Shown here: positions 54,676 through 63,193 of the stretch, piece after piece
Layout: every line of letters starts with the position of its first letter
Position numbering within the stretch: position 1 is the first letter of the stretch
Assembly: GCF_029223485.1 (NCBI RefSeq)
Contig: NZ_JARHTP010000020.1
Coordinates: 1-64,000, forward strand
Direction: 5' to 3'
Length of the DNA stretch: 64,000 nucleotides
DNA from: Streptomyces coacervatus
GTDB lineage: Bacteria; Actinomycetota; Actinomycetes; Streptomycetales; Streptomycetaceae
The notes under the pieces: model-generated
Told to the model about the DNA's origin: nothing
Databases searched by the model: none
What the model saw: only the letters and a program-made list of their open reading frames with translations
Program-made: the position numbers and the translations under genes

Positions 54676-55811
54676 GCCATTCCAGTGCGGGCAATGGCGA
54701 CGGCACCCGCGCGGTGCGGGCCGGGCTGCCCGAGCCGGTCAAGAACCAGCCGCACCTGCCGGGACCGGCGTTCGCCGCTCACTACCACCTGCCGGGCGAC
54801 GTCGACGGCCCGTACACCTACGGCCGCGACCAGAACCCGACCTGGAGCCTGCTGGAGCGGGCCATCGGCGAGCTGGAGGCACCCGGGCAGGACGGCGTCG
54901 AGACGCTCGCCTTCGCCTCCGGGATGGCCGCCATCTCATCGGTGATCTTCTCTCAGCTGCGCGCGGGGGACACGGTCGTCCTGCCCAGCGACGGCTACCA
55001 GGTGCTGCCCATGGTGCGCCAGCAGCTGGAGACGTACGGCATCCAGGTGCGCACCGCGCCGACCGGCGGCGATGCCCAGCTCGACGTCCTCGACGGCGCG
55101 AAGCTGCTGTGGATCGAGTCGCCGTCCAACCCCGGGCTCGACGTGTGCAACATCCGGCGGCTCGTCGAGGCGGCACACGCGTGTGGAGCCGTCGTCGCCG
55201 TCGACAACACCCTCGCCACGCCGCTCGGCCAGCGGCCTCTGGAGCTGGGCGCCGACTTCGCCGTGGCCAGCGGCACCAAGCAGCTCACCGGGCACGGGGA
55301 CGTCCTGCTCGGCTACGTCGTCGGCCGTGACACCGAGGCCATGGCCGCCGTGCGCCGCTGGCGCAAGATCGTCGGCGCGATCCCGGGCCCCATGGAGGCC
55401 TGGCTCGCGCACCGTTCGATCGCCACGCTCCAGTTGCGCGTCGACCGGCAGTGCGCGACGGCCCTCACCGTCGCCGAGGCGCTGCGGGAGCGGCCCGAGG
55501 TGACCGGGCTGCGCTACCCGGGGCTGTCCGACGACCCCTCGCACAAGGTCGCCTCGCAGCAGATGCGCCGCTACGGGTGCGTGGTGTCCTTCACGCTGCC
55601 CACGCGCACGCGCGCCGACCGTTTTCTCGATGCCCTGCGGCTCGTGGACGACGCGACGAGCTTCGGCGGGGTGCGGTCCACGGCCGAGCGACGCGGCCGG
55701 TGGGGCGGGGACGCGGTGCCGGAGGGCTTCATTCGCTTCTCGGTCGGTGCCGAGGACCCCGAGGACCTGGTGGCGGATGTGCTCCGCGCGCTGGACGAGT
55801 CGGCGGAATGA
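54672..55811 (+). CDS. Cystathionine gamma-lyase/PLP-dependent trans-sulfuration enzyme
   Basis: 379 aa. Cys/Met-metabolism PLP enzyme family. The PLP lysine lies in SGTKQLTGHGDVLLGY, and the substrate-side Tyr-Gly-Arg is in YTYGRDQNPT near residue 50. This family includes cystathionine gamma-lyase and gamma-synthase; the first is the usual Streptomyces annotation. Coupled to ptpA by a 4-bp overlap and followed by a strong terminator. Confidence 0.9.
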   Translation: MSHSSAGNGDGTRAVRAGLPEPVKNQPHLPGPAFAAHYHLPGDVDGPYTYGRDQNPTWSLLERAIGELEAPGQDGVETLAFASGMAAISSVIFSQLRAGDTVVLPSDGYQVLPMVRQQLETYGIQVRTAPTGGDAQLDVLDGAKLLWIESPSNPGLDVCNIRRLVEAAHACGAVVAVDNTLATPLGQRPLELGADFAVASGTKQLTGHGDVLLGYVVGRDTEAMAAVRRWRKIVGAIPGPMEAWLAHRSIATLQLRVDRQCATALTVAEALRERPEVTGLRYPGLSDDPSHKVASQQMRRYGCVVSFTLPTRTRADRFLDALRLVDDATSFGGVRSTAERRGRWGGDAVPEGFIRFSVGAEDPEDLVADVLRALDESAE

Positions 55812-55863
55812 CCGCTTCAGTGCCCGCTTTACGAGCACCCGATCGTGCCTGGCTACGTACAAC

Positions 55864-55900
55864 GGCGGTCCGAGCCTCCCCCCTCGTGGCTCGGACCGCC
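55864..55900 (+). terminator. Strong hairpin terminator
   Basis: GGCGGTCCGAGCC (55864-55876) and GGCTCGGACCGCC (55888-55900) form a perfect 13-bp stem with an 11-base loop, 52 bp after the cystathionine lyase gene. Confidence 0.85.
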
Positions 55901-55907
55901 CTCGGTT

Positions 55908-55944
55908 CCGCGCGCGAAGAACCGCGCGCGAAGAACCGCGCGAA
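55908..55944. repeat. 14-bp tandem repeat, 2.6 copies
   Basis: Two exact copies of CCGCGCGCGAAGAA (55908-55921 and 55922-55935) plus a partial third, between the terminator and the LysR gene. Confidence 0.75.
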
Positions 55945-55994
55945 CAAGGCTAGTTGACTCTGTGTCAGTGTCCAATCACAGTAGCGACAGAGAC

Positions 55995-56012
55995 CTATCG
56001 ACTTATTTATAG
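55995..56012. promoter_or_regulatory. LysR-type box upstream of the LysR gene
   Basis: CTAT-N10-ATAG with an AT-rich centre, 54 bp before the regulator start. This matches the T-N11-A pattern of LysR binding sites and suggests autoregulation. Confidence 0.45.
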
Positions 56013-56065
56013 TTGGGCCCTGCCTGGGGGCCGGGAGAAGGGCAGGGAACTGGGGAGGGCGAACC

Positions 56066-56971
56066 ATGGATCTGGCCTTGCTGCGCACTTTCGTGACGGT
56101 GCACCGGGCCGGCTCCTTCACCCGCGCCGCCGCGCTGCTCGGCCTGTCGCAGCCGGCCGTTACCTCGCAGATCCGCACGCTGGAGCGGCAGCTGGGCCGC
56201 CCCCTGTTCCTTCGGCAGGCCCGTGGAGTGACCCCGACGACCATCGGGGACGAGCTCGCGCACAAGGCCGCTCCGCATCTCGACGCCCTGGTGGAGATCG
56301 CCGAGACCGGCCTCGACGACGAGTCGTCCTTACGGACCTTGCATCTCGCGGGTCCTCCTGAGTTCACCGCGGAACGCGCGCTGCCCGCCCTTGCGGAGCT
56401 GGCCGGCGAGGACGGCCAGGGCTTCGCACTGCGCGCCTCCTTCGGGAACGCCGAGGAGACCCTGGAGGGACTCGCCGCCGGGCATCACGATCTGGCCATC
56501 AGTACGGCCCGCCCACGCGGTGCCCTGCTCACGGCAACTCCGCTCTGCGACGAAGAGCATGTCCTTGTCGCCGCCCCGGGCCGAGCCGAGCAGATGGGCC
56601 CCGATAAGCCGCGTCGCAAGGGAGCGCCGGCGCTCGAGGACCTCCCCGTGATCGAGGTGCACGAGTCGCTGCCCTTCGTGTCCCGCTACTGGGCCTCCGT
56701 CTTCGACTCCCGCCCCGCCGCCCCGGGCACCGTCATCGTTCCCGACCTGCGTGCGGTCCTGGCCTGCGCCGTCGCGGGCGCCGGGCTCGCCGTGCTGCCT
56801 CGCTATCTGTGCGGGGACGCCCTGGAGCGCGGTGAGGTAGTCGCCCTCCACGACCCCCCGGTGCCTCCGTTGCGGACGTACTTCCTGGTGGTCCGCACCG
56901 GCACGCTCGCGATGCCGCACATCGCGCGGGCTCACGAGTGGTTGCTGCGAGCGGCGGCCGACTGGTGCTGA
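56066..56971 (+). CDS. LysR-family transcriptional regulator with a TTA codon
   Basis: 301 aa. The N-terminal HTH is standard (MDLALLRTFVTVHRAGSFTRAAALLGLSQPAVTSQIRTLERQLGRPLFLR), followed by the LysR substrate-binding domain (about 90-295). Codon 89 is TTA (56330-56332), the rarest leucine codon in Streptomyces, read only by the bldA tRNA, so synthesis should depend on development stage. No divergent target gene is adjacent. ATG at 56066. Confidence 0.92.
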   Translation: MDLALLRTFVTVHRAGSFTRAAALLGLSQPAVTSQIRTLERQLGRPLFLRQARGVTPTTIGDELAHKAAPHLDALVEIAETGLDDESSLRTLHLAGPPEFTAERALPALAELAGEDGQGFALRASFGNAEETLEGLAAGHHDLAISTARPRGALLTATPLCDEEHVLVAAPGRAEQMGPDKPRRKGAPALEDLPVIEVHESLPFVSRYWASVFDSRPAAPGTVIVPDLRAVLACAVAGAGLAVLPRYLCGDALERGEVVALHDPPVPPLRTYFLVVRTGTLAMPHIARAHEWLLRAAADWC

Positions 56972-57023
56972 CCAGCACTTTTCCAGCAGAAACCGAGCGG
57001 GGTCGAGCGGTGACATCCCGCGA

Positions 57024-57039
57024 TGTTTCACGTGGAACC
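57024..57039. promoter_or_regulatory. Degenerate parS-like site before the NUDIX gene
   Basis: TGTTTCACGTGGAACC, two mismatches from consensus, 20 bp before the ATG. Confidence 0.5.
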
Positions 57040-57059
57040 AACCGGGCCACATTTCTCCC

Positions 57060-57542
57060 ATGACCGTCCGACCCGTGGTCAAGCGCACCGCTCGTGCCGT
57101 TCTGCTGGACGGCGACAACCTGATCCTGATCAAGCGCACCAAGCCCGGTGTCGATCCCTACTGGGTCACTCCCGGTGGCGGGGTCGAGCCCGGGGACACG
57201 ACCGTCGTCGACGCCCTGCACCGCGAGGTGTACGAGGAACTCGGCGCCAAGATCACCGATGTCGTGCCCTGCTTCGTGGACACCGTGGAGCACATCGGCG
57301 AAGACGGCGGCGCGACCGGCGTGAAGGTGCAGCACTTCTTCGTCTGCCGCCTGGAGTCCATGGACACGTCACTGCGGCACGGCCCCGAGGTGGACGAGCC
57401 CGCCGGCGAGTACGAGATCGTGCGGGTGCCGTTCACCCGCGTCGGGATCGCCTCCGTGCATCTCGTACCGCTGTCCCTGCGGCACTACCTGGACGGGAAC
57501 ATCGAGGGCGTACGCGCCATGCACGCCCCGGACCTGGGATGA
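57060..57542 (+). CDS. NUDIX hydrolase
   Basis: 160 aa. The Nudix box is GGVEPGDTTVVDALHREVYE followed by ELG, conserving the catalytic REVYEE; the first acidic position is Asp rather than the usual Glu. These enzymes hydrolyse nucleoside diphosphates linked to another group; the substrate is unknown. ATG at 57060. It converges on the flavohaemoglobin-like gene (13 bp). Confidence 0.9.
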   Translation: MTVRPVVKRTARAVLLDGDNLILIKRTKPGVDPYWVTPGGGVEPGDTTVVDALHREVYEELGAKITDVVPCFVDTVEHIGEDGGATGVKVQHFFVCRLESMDTSLRHGPEVDEPAGEYEIVRVPFTRVGIASVHLVPLSLRHYLDGNIEGVRAMHAPDLG

Positions 57543-57555
57543 CACCCGGCACCGG

Positions 57556-59079
57556 TCAGTCTCCGACGACGACCAGCTCTTCCACCGAGTCGTGCCGTAT
57601 GCGCTCCGAGGGGATGCCGATGTTCCTCAGGGCGTCCACGCCGCTGCGGATCATGCCGGGCGGGCCCGAGAGATAGGCGTCGAACTCGTTCCACGGCCCG
57701 TATTCGCGTATGGCGTCCGGGAGCTGGACATGCGCCTGCTGGTCTATGACGGCGCGGACCGACAGCCAGGGATGGGACTGCTGGAGCCTGAGCATGGTGT
57801 CGATGTCGTAGAGGTCGTGGCCGGTGCGGGCGCCGTAGAACACCTCGACCGGCCGCCGTTCACCGTGCTCGGCGACATCCTCGACCAGCGCCTTGATGGG
57901 CGCTATGCCGGTGCCGCCGCCGAGGCACAGCAGTCCGCTGTCGGTGGTGTGGTCGACGGTCATCGAGCCGGCCGGCGGGCCGAGTCGGAGGATGTCTCCG
58001 GGGCGGGCCCGGTGGACCAGGGCGTTCGAGACCCAGCCCGCGGGGACGGCCTTCACATGGAACGTCAGCAGACCGTCGGAGCGGGGTGCCGAGGCAAAGG
58101 AGTAGTGCCGCCAGATCCGCGGCCACCACGGCGTCTCCAGGCTCGTGTACTGCCCAGCGAGGAACGGGTAGGGCTGGTCGGGGCGAACCGTCACGACCGC
58201 CACGTCGGAGGTCCTGAGGTCGTGCGCGACGATCTCGGCGTACCACCAGGCCGGGGCGCGCAGCTCGTCCGCGGCCGCGGCGTCGATCATGACCTGCGAG
58301 ATCGTGGTGTACGCCCGGATCCAGGCGGCCTCCATCTCCGCGTCCCAGATGCCGGAGGCGTACTTGCTCAGCGCGCCGATGAGGCACTCGCCGACAGCCG
58401 GGTAGTGCTCGGCCCTGGTGCCGTACTTGCGGTGACCGCGGCCGAGGTTCTGCAGATAGGCGACGAGGACCTCGGTGTTGTCGATGTGCTCGGCCGCAGT
58501 GAGCAGGGCCTTGAGCAGCCGGTCCCGCTGGGTGTCCATCGCGGCCGGGAACAACGAGCGCAGGTCGGGGTGGCGGACGAACAGCAGCGCGTAGAAGTAC
58601 GAGGTGACCTTGTCTGCGATCGGCGCCACCTCGGCCATGGTCCTACGGATGAGAAGGGCATCCGGTGACGCGCTCTCGGCCTGGACTTGGGCCACGGGCT
58701 CCTGCGGCTGGGTTGTGGGCTCGGTGGAGCGCTGCGTGGGCACTCGCGGGTCGGCGTAGGACGCCTCGGGGGCGGTGGGCTCGGCTGCGGGGGGCCGTGC
58801 AGCTGAGGGCTGTGCGGCAGCAGCCGCCAGGGCGGGCTCGGCGGGTGGTGCCGCTTGTGGGGGGTCCTCCGCCGGTTTTGGGGTGTCCTCCGCCGGCTGG
58901 TCCTTGTGAGTGTCCGCCGTGGTCCTGCCCATCGGGCGCATCGCGGCGAGTCGGCTGCCTTCGGCCGCTTCGCGCTCGCCGTCCGGAGTCGTCGCCGGCT
59001 GCTTTCGCGGCGTGAACCAGCCGCCGCCCCCGACGCCGGAAGTGCCGTTGTCGGCCGACGTGGTGGTCGGAGCGTCCAT
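57556..59079 (-). CDS. Flavohaemoglobin-like protein with a long N-terminal extension
   Basis: About 507 aa. Residues 1-140 are a low-complexity Pro/Ala/Glu/Thr tail not found in classical flavohaemoglobins. A globin domain follows (about 145-275) with the proximal His in LGRGHRKYG. The rest is a ferredoxin-reductase-like module: FAD contact RHYSFASAP and NAD site CLGGGTGIAPI. Such proteins oxidise NO to nitrate, or act as globin-coupled reductases. ATG at 59079 has GAGG upstream; a second ATG at 59100 adds 7 residues. Confidence 0.9.
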   Translation of the reverse strand: MDAPTTTSADNGTSGVGGGGWFTPRKQPATTPDGEREAAEGSRLAAMRPMGRTTADTHKDQPAEDTPKPAEDPPQAAPPAEPALAAAAAQPSAARPPAAEPTAPEASYADPRVPTQRSTEPTTQPQEPVAQVQAESASPDALLIRRTMAEVAPIADKVTSYFYALLFVRHPDLRSLFPAAMDTQRDRLLKALLTAAEHIDNTEVLVAYLQNLGRGHRKYGTRAEHYPAVGECLIGALSKYASGIWDAEMEAAWIRAYTTISQVMIDAAAADELRAPAWWYAEIVAHDLRTSDVAVVTVRPDQPYPFLAGQYTSLETPWWPRIWRHYSFASAPRSDGLLTFHVKAVPAGWVSNALVHRARPGDILRLGPPAGSMTVDHTTDSGLLCLGGGTGIAPIKALVEDVAEHGERRPVEVFYGARTGHDLYDIDTMLRLQQSHPWLSVRAVIDQQAHVQLPDAIREYGPWNEFDAYLSGPPGMIRSGVDALRNIGIPSERIRHDSVEELVVVGD

Positions 59080-59492
59080 GGTGTGCCTCGCCTCGAACAT
59101 CTTTCGGTCGGTCTGCGCACTTCCTCGGTCGGAAGGTGCCTTATCCCCCGCAGACGGCTTGCTTTCCCCGTTTCATGCCGCGGCCAATGCGGCCACATTC
59201 AACCCGGATTCACCCTCTGTACGGACAAGTAAGGCGAGAGTGTGACATTGGCCGCAGCGCTCTCACCGCAGCATCCCATCGCGCATGGCCACCCTGGCCG
59301 CATAACCGCAAATGCGGGTCTTCGATCTCTCCGTCCCGTTAGGCTGCATCGCCCTGCCCTCGGTCTGCACAGGATGTGTACGCCTCGCCCCGCAGGCGAA
59401 CCGGAGTCGACCATACCGGCCAACGCTCCGATCACAAGTCCCCCCTTCCTCCACCACGAATGGGAGATGGGGCGAACCATCAATTCCTTCAA
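59080..59492. promoter_or_regulatory. 413-bp region upstream of the flavohaemoglobin-like gene
   Basis: The HAD gene to the right reads in the same direction, so this region holds the globin gene promoter. A small stem CCGC-AAAT-GCGG lies at 59307-59318. I see no NsrR- or DevR-type motif and no frame with convincing codon bias. Confidence 0.45.
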
Positions 59493-60125
59493 TTACCGGG
59501 CGAGGCGCACCAATTCATAGGCTTCCCACAGATCCCCGCCCATGTACGAGTGTGTCGCAAGACCGGAGAGATGACGGTCTGCATTGACTGCTACGGAGAT
59601 GGGCACCGCAGCGAACAGATCCCTGTCCGACTGCGAGTCGCCATAGGCAATACAGTCGGCCCGCGCCACGCCGAACTCCCCGCACAGCCGGTCTGCGATC
59701 TCGACCTTGGCCGCGGCACTGAGAACTCCGGCCGGATCGACGGGCTCGGTGAACGGCACAGCGGGAAAACGGGACCCGAACGCCGCGTGCGCGCCCCAGC
59801 CGATGAGCCGCTCCACGAAGAAGGAGGGCGAGAGCGATACGACGGCACAATAGTCGCCCACCTGCCGGATCTCCTCCCAGACCTCACGGATGCGCTCCAG
59901 CCACGGGGCACTCTCGAAAGCGGCCGACACATGCGCATCGGTGAGCTCCGCCCAGAGCGCATATACCCGCGCCGCATACTCCGGCGGGCCTATCAACCCC
60001 GCCGAGATCGCCTGATCGAGCGCCACTGTCTCGGCTTCCAGCCCCAGCTGCCGTGAGATCTCCACGGGCGCCGATGTGCCCTGCAGCAGCGTTCCGTCGA
60101 GGTCGAAGAGATGAAGTCTCGCCAT
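59493..60125 (-). CDS. HAD-superfamily phosphatase (PSPase-like, IB)
   Basis: 210 aa. Motif I FDLDGTLLQG at the N-terminus, the Ser of motif II in VVSLSPSFF and GDSQSDRDL as motif IV. Layout matches the phosphoserine-phosphatase-like subgroup, but the substrate is not determined. ATG at 60125 (MARLHLFDLDGT) is chosen; a longer frame covers the parS region and is unlikely. Confidence 0.88.
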   Translation of the reverse strand: MARLHLFDLDGTLLQGTSAPVEISRQLGLEAETVALDQAISAGLIGPPEYAARVYALWAELTDAHVSAAFESAPWLERIREVWEEIRQVGDYCAVVSLSPSFFVERLIGWGAHAAFGSRFPAVPFTEPVDPAGVLSAAAKVEIADRLCGEFGVARADCIAYGDSQSDRDLFAAVPISVAVNADRHLSGLATHSYMGGDLWEAYELVRLAR

Positions 60126-60194
60126 GGGCCCCGAGGCTAACGGGACACAAGCCGACTCCTTGAGTGAGACCGCTTGATGCTCGGTGTTCGCCCA

Positions 60195-60210
60195 TGTTTC
60201 ACGTGAAACA
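60195..60210. promoter_or_regulatory. parS site
   Basis: Perfect TGTTTCACGTGAAACA in the divergent gap between the HAD phosphatase and GNAT genes. Confidence 0.92.
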
Positions 60211-60320
60211 CCCAACTGCTGTCGGCGCGCTGTGCACTTGCCCACGGCATGGCCAAAAGCTCTTGCTTCTCACCGGAAAGAGGTGGACGGCGAGGGCACC
60301 GGTCGGACAGCCTGACCTGC

Positions 60321-61187
60321 GTGTCCACTCCTTCCCTCCCCCCTCTTGCCATCCGCCGACTGACGCTTCGCGATCTCACCGCCTGCGCCGACTTGTCCGA
60401 GGACCGGGGGTGGCCACGCGAGGAGCACAAGTGGGGCCTCCTCCTCACGGCCGGGAAGGGATACGGCATCGACGACCCCGACGGCGGCCTCGTCAGCGCC
60501 TGCGTCGTCACCGAATACGGGTCGCAGGACCACCCTGACCTCGGGGCCATCGGCATGGTGCTGGTCGCCGAACGGCACGCCCGCCAGGGCATCGGACGCC
60601 TGCTGATGCGGCACATCGTCTCAACCATGGCCACCACCCCGCTGACCCTGCATGCAACCCCGTACGGCCGTCCTCTCTACGAGGAACTCGGCTTCAAGGT
60701 CACCGGCCGGGCCGAGATGCTACGCGGCCACTTCACGCCCGGCGGGCCGGAGCCCAAGGTCGTGACACGTGCGGCCACCGCCGAGGACCTCCCCGCGATC
60801 CTCCGGCTCGACGAGGAAGTGTTCGGCGCCGACCGCACACCCATCATCACGCGCCTGCCCGCCTTCGCCGACCGACTGCGCATCGCCGAGGAGAACGGCC
60901 GGCTCATCGGGTACGCGGCCGCCTGGCCCAACATGGACACCCATGTCGTGGGCCCGCTGATCGCCAGCGACACGGAGACGGCAAAGGCGCTCATTGTCTC
61001 TCTCGCCGCCCACACCGAGCGGCCTCTGCGTACCGACATCGACGTACGTCACGAAGAGTTGCTGGCCTGGGCGAAGGAGCGGGGGCTGGCGTCCGTCGCT
61101 TTCAACGCGGTCATGACGTACGGGATCCCGGAACTGCCCGGAGACTGGACCCGGCGATTCGCTCCGCTGACGGTGGCTGCGGGCTGA
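60321..61187 (+). CDS. GNAT-family acetyltransferase with two GNAT halves
   Basis: 288 aa. The N-terminal GNAT domain (about 8-140) has the acetyl-CoA loop VAERHARQGIGRLLM (Gln/Arg-x-x-Gly-x-Gly). The second half (about 150-280, starting VVTRAATAEDLPAILRLDEEVFG) is a GNAT-like domain without a clear loop. The acceptor is unknown. GTG at 60321 (VSTPSLPPLAIRRL) has no strong ribosome site. Confidence 0.85.
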   Translation: MSTPSLPPLAIRRLTLRDLTACADLSEDRGWPREEHKWGLLLTAGKGYGIDDPDGGLVSACVVTEYGSQDHPDLGAIGMVLVAERHARQGIGRLLMRHIVSTMATTPLTLHATPYGRPLYEELGFKVTGRAEMLRGHFTPGGPEPKVVTRAATAEDLPAILRLDEEVFGADRTPIITRLPAFADRLRIAEENGRLIGYAAAWPNMDTHVVGPLIASDTETAKALIVSLAAHTERPLRTDIDVRHEELLAWAKERGLASVAFNAVMTYGIPELPGDWTRRFAPLTVAAG

Positions 61188-61226
61188 GCCCTGCCCCTTG
61201 GGGCGGCGGTGCGTAGGGTTCGAAGC

Positions 61227-61679
61227 ATGGGAGATCTTGAAATACGGCCCGCCGCGGCGGCCGACGTGACCGCGATCGTCGCGATGCTCGCCGACGACCC
61301 TTTGGGCGCCCAGCGCGAGTCACCGGACGATCTGAGCCCGTATCTGGCCGCGTTGGAGCGTCTCGCATCCGACCCGAACCAGCACCTGGTCGTCGCCGTT
61401 CGGGAGGGCCGCGTGGTCGGCACGCTTCAGCTCACGATCATCCCCGGCCTGTCGCGGCGCGGTGCCGTCAGATCGATCATCGAAGGTGTCCGCATCCATA
61501 CCGACGAGCGCGGCAGCGGCCTGGGCACACAGCTCATCGAGTGGGCGATTGCCGAATCCCGACGCCAGGACTGCCAATTGGTCCAGCTGACCTCGGACAA
61601 CACCCGCACCGACGCCCACCGCTTCTACGAGCGGCTCGGCTTCACGGCCTCACACGTGGGCTTCAAGCTCCAGCTGTAA
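61227..61679 (+). CDS. GNAT-family acetyltransferase
   Basis: 150 aa. Single GNAT domain with the acetyl-CoA loop DERGSGLGTQLIEWA and the C-terminal FYERLGF. It lies 39 bp downstream of the double GNAT gene and may share its transcript. ATG at 61227 (MGDLEIRPA). The acceptor is unknown. Confidence 0.9.
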   Translation: MGDLEIRPAAAADVTAIVAMLADDPLGAQRESPDDLSPYLAALERLASDPNQHLVVAVREGRVVGTLQLTIIPGLSRRGAVRSIIEGVRIHTDERGSGLGTQLIEWAIAESRRQDCQLVQLTSDNTRTDAHRFYERLGFTASHVGFKLQL

Positions 61680-61699
61680 GGCCGTGAAGTCAAACGTCA

Positions 61700-61715
61700 T
61701 GTTTCACGTGAAACA
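61700..61715. promoter_or_regulatory. parS site
   Basis: Perfect TGTTTCACGTGAAACA between the GNAT gene and the converging serine hydrolase gene. Confidence 0.92.
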
Positions 61716-61738
61716 GCGCGTCTGCCGGGCGCCCGCGG

Positions 61739-63124
61739 CTAGCCGATCCCCCGCCACCCCTCCGGGTCCACCCCACCCGGCACGGAACCCTCCTCGTCGT
61801 ACGGCTGACGCGTGAACGCGAACGACCCGAGGTCCAGATGGCTCACGGTCCCGTCCGGACGCCGTACAGCCCTCAGAGGCTCTCCGGCGTAGTAGCCCTC
61901 CAATCCGGTCCAGGTGCCGTCGCTGTTCGCCTTGAAGCGGGAACGGCGGCCAATGCCGGACAGCGGCTCCAGCGAGACGCCCCCTTCGGTCGCCAGCCGC
62001 AGAGCGAACGCATGCGTTCCCCAGTACCACGCTCCCGTCAACTCCAGTACGGGTGCGTCGACTTCGGGCAGCGGCCGCCAGGGATCGGGAATCCGCGGCT
62101 CGGCCTCGGCGACGATCCGCACGAGATCGGCCCCGACGGAGGACAGCAGAGGACCGGACGTGCAGTTGGCCAGCACCACCGCCGCGACGTCGTCCTCGAT
62201 GCTGATGGTGAGGTTCGCCAGAAACCCCGGGAGTGACCCGGAGTGCCCCACGAGCAGCCGGCCGTGTCGGTGCTGGATCTGCAGCCCCAGTCCGTATGTG
62301 ACTCCGTCCACGACGTCCGCGGCTTCGGCCGGCGCCGCGGGTGTGCGCATCTCTCTCACGGTCTCGGCGTTCAGCACCCGCTCATCGCCTCGTGTCAGAA
62401 AGACGGCGAAGCGCGCCAAGTCTCCGGTGGTGGACCAGAGTTGACCGGCAGGAGCCATCCGTCCCAGGTCCTCGACGGGTTCGGGCAGCAGGACATCGGC
62501 CCAGGGGTGCACGGCCCACCCACCCGCGTGGGGCGCCTGCGGGTGACCACTCGTACGGTCGAGGCCCAGGGGTTCGAGCACTTCACGCCGAAGTACCTCT
62601 TCCCACGGCGCCCCACGCAGCCTCTCGACCAGCGCTCCCAGCAGGGTGTAGCCGGGGTTGGAGTAGTGGAAGCGGCGTCCCGCCGGATGCAGGAGGGGCT
62701 GCTCTCCCAGGACGTCGGCAAGTTCGGGGCGCAGGGATCCCGGGGTGCGCTCCCACCACGGGGAGGGCGACTCCGCCGCCAACCCGCTCGTATGGGCGAG
62801 CAGGTCGGCGATGGTGGCCTCCCCCGCACCGGTTCCCGGCAGATGCTTCTCCAGCGGGTCTCCGAGGTCGAGCAGGCCCTCGTCTCGCAACCGAAGCACC
62901 AGAACGGCAGTGAAGGTCTTGGTGATCGAACCGATGCGGTACTGCACGGTCTCGTCCGGACCGTGCCCGTCCACCGAGGTCCGCGCTCCGTGCCAGACAG
63001 TCCGCCCGTCCCGCACGACCGCCGCGACCAGCGACGGCGCACGTCCTTCGGCCTGGGCCACGGCGATCCGGTGCAGCAGTGCCCGTCGCGTACCGGGGAG
63101 CAGCTCTTCCTGAGGTGTCGTCAT
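61739..63124 (-). CDS. Serine hydrolase, class C beta-lactamase family
   Basis: 461 aa. Active-site Ser-x-x-Lys in GSITKTF, the Tyr-x-Asn in HYSNPGY and the His-Ser-Gly motif GHSGSLPG are all present; this is the family of class C beta-lactamases, DD-peptidases and esterases. A C-terminal beta domain (about 360-461) resembles those of family esterases. No signal peptide is evident, so it may be cytoplasmic. ATG at 63124 (MTTPQEELLPG) is preferred over 63166. Confidence 0.9.
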   Translation of the reverse strand: MTTPQEELLPGTRRALLHRIAVAQAEGRAPSLVAAVVRDGRTVWHGARTSVDGHGPDETVQYRIGSITKTFTAVLVLRLRDEGLLDLGDPLEKHLPGTGAGEATIADLLAHTSGLAAESPSPWWERTPGSLRPELADVLGEQPLLHPAGRRFHYSNPGYTLLGALVERLRGAPWEEVLRREVLEPLGLDRTSGHPQAPHAGGWAVHPWADVLLPEPVEDLGRMAPAGQLWSTTGDLARFAVFLTRGDERVLNAETVREMRTPAAPAEAADVVDGVTYGLGLQIQHRHGRLLVGHSGSLPGFLANLTISIEDDVAAVVLANCTSGPLLSSVGADLVRIVAEAEPRIPDPWRPLPEVDAPVLELTGAWYWGTHAFALRLATEGGVSLEPLSGIGRRSRFKANSDGTWTGLEGYYAGEPLRAVRRPDGTVSHLDLGSFAFTRQPYDEEGSVPGGVDPEGWRGIG

Positions 63125-63193
63125 GGCCACAGTCCATCCCGCGGGACCTTCGGCCGTCGAGTTCATTTGCCCCAGGACGCAGGATCATGCGGA

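Noticed and set aside
59199..59492. 97-codon minus-strand frame in the gap upstream of the flavohaemoglobin-like gene
   Set aside because: No ribosome site and no codon bias; the composition does not resemble a real protein.
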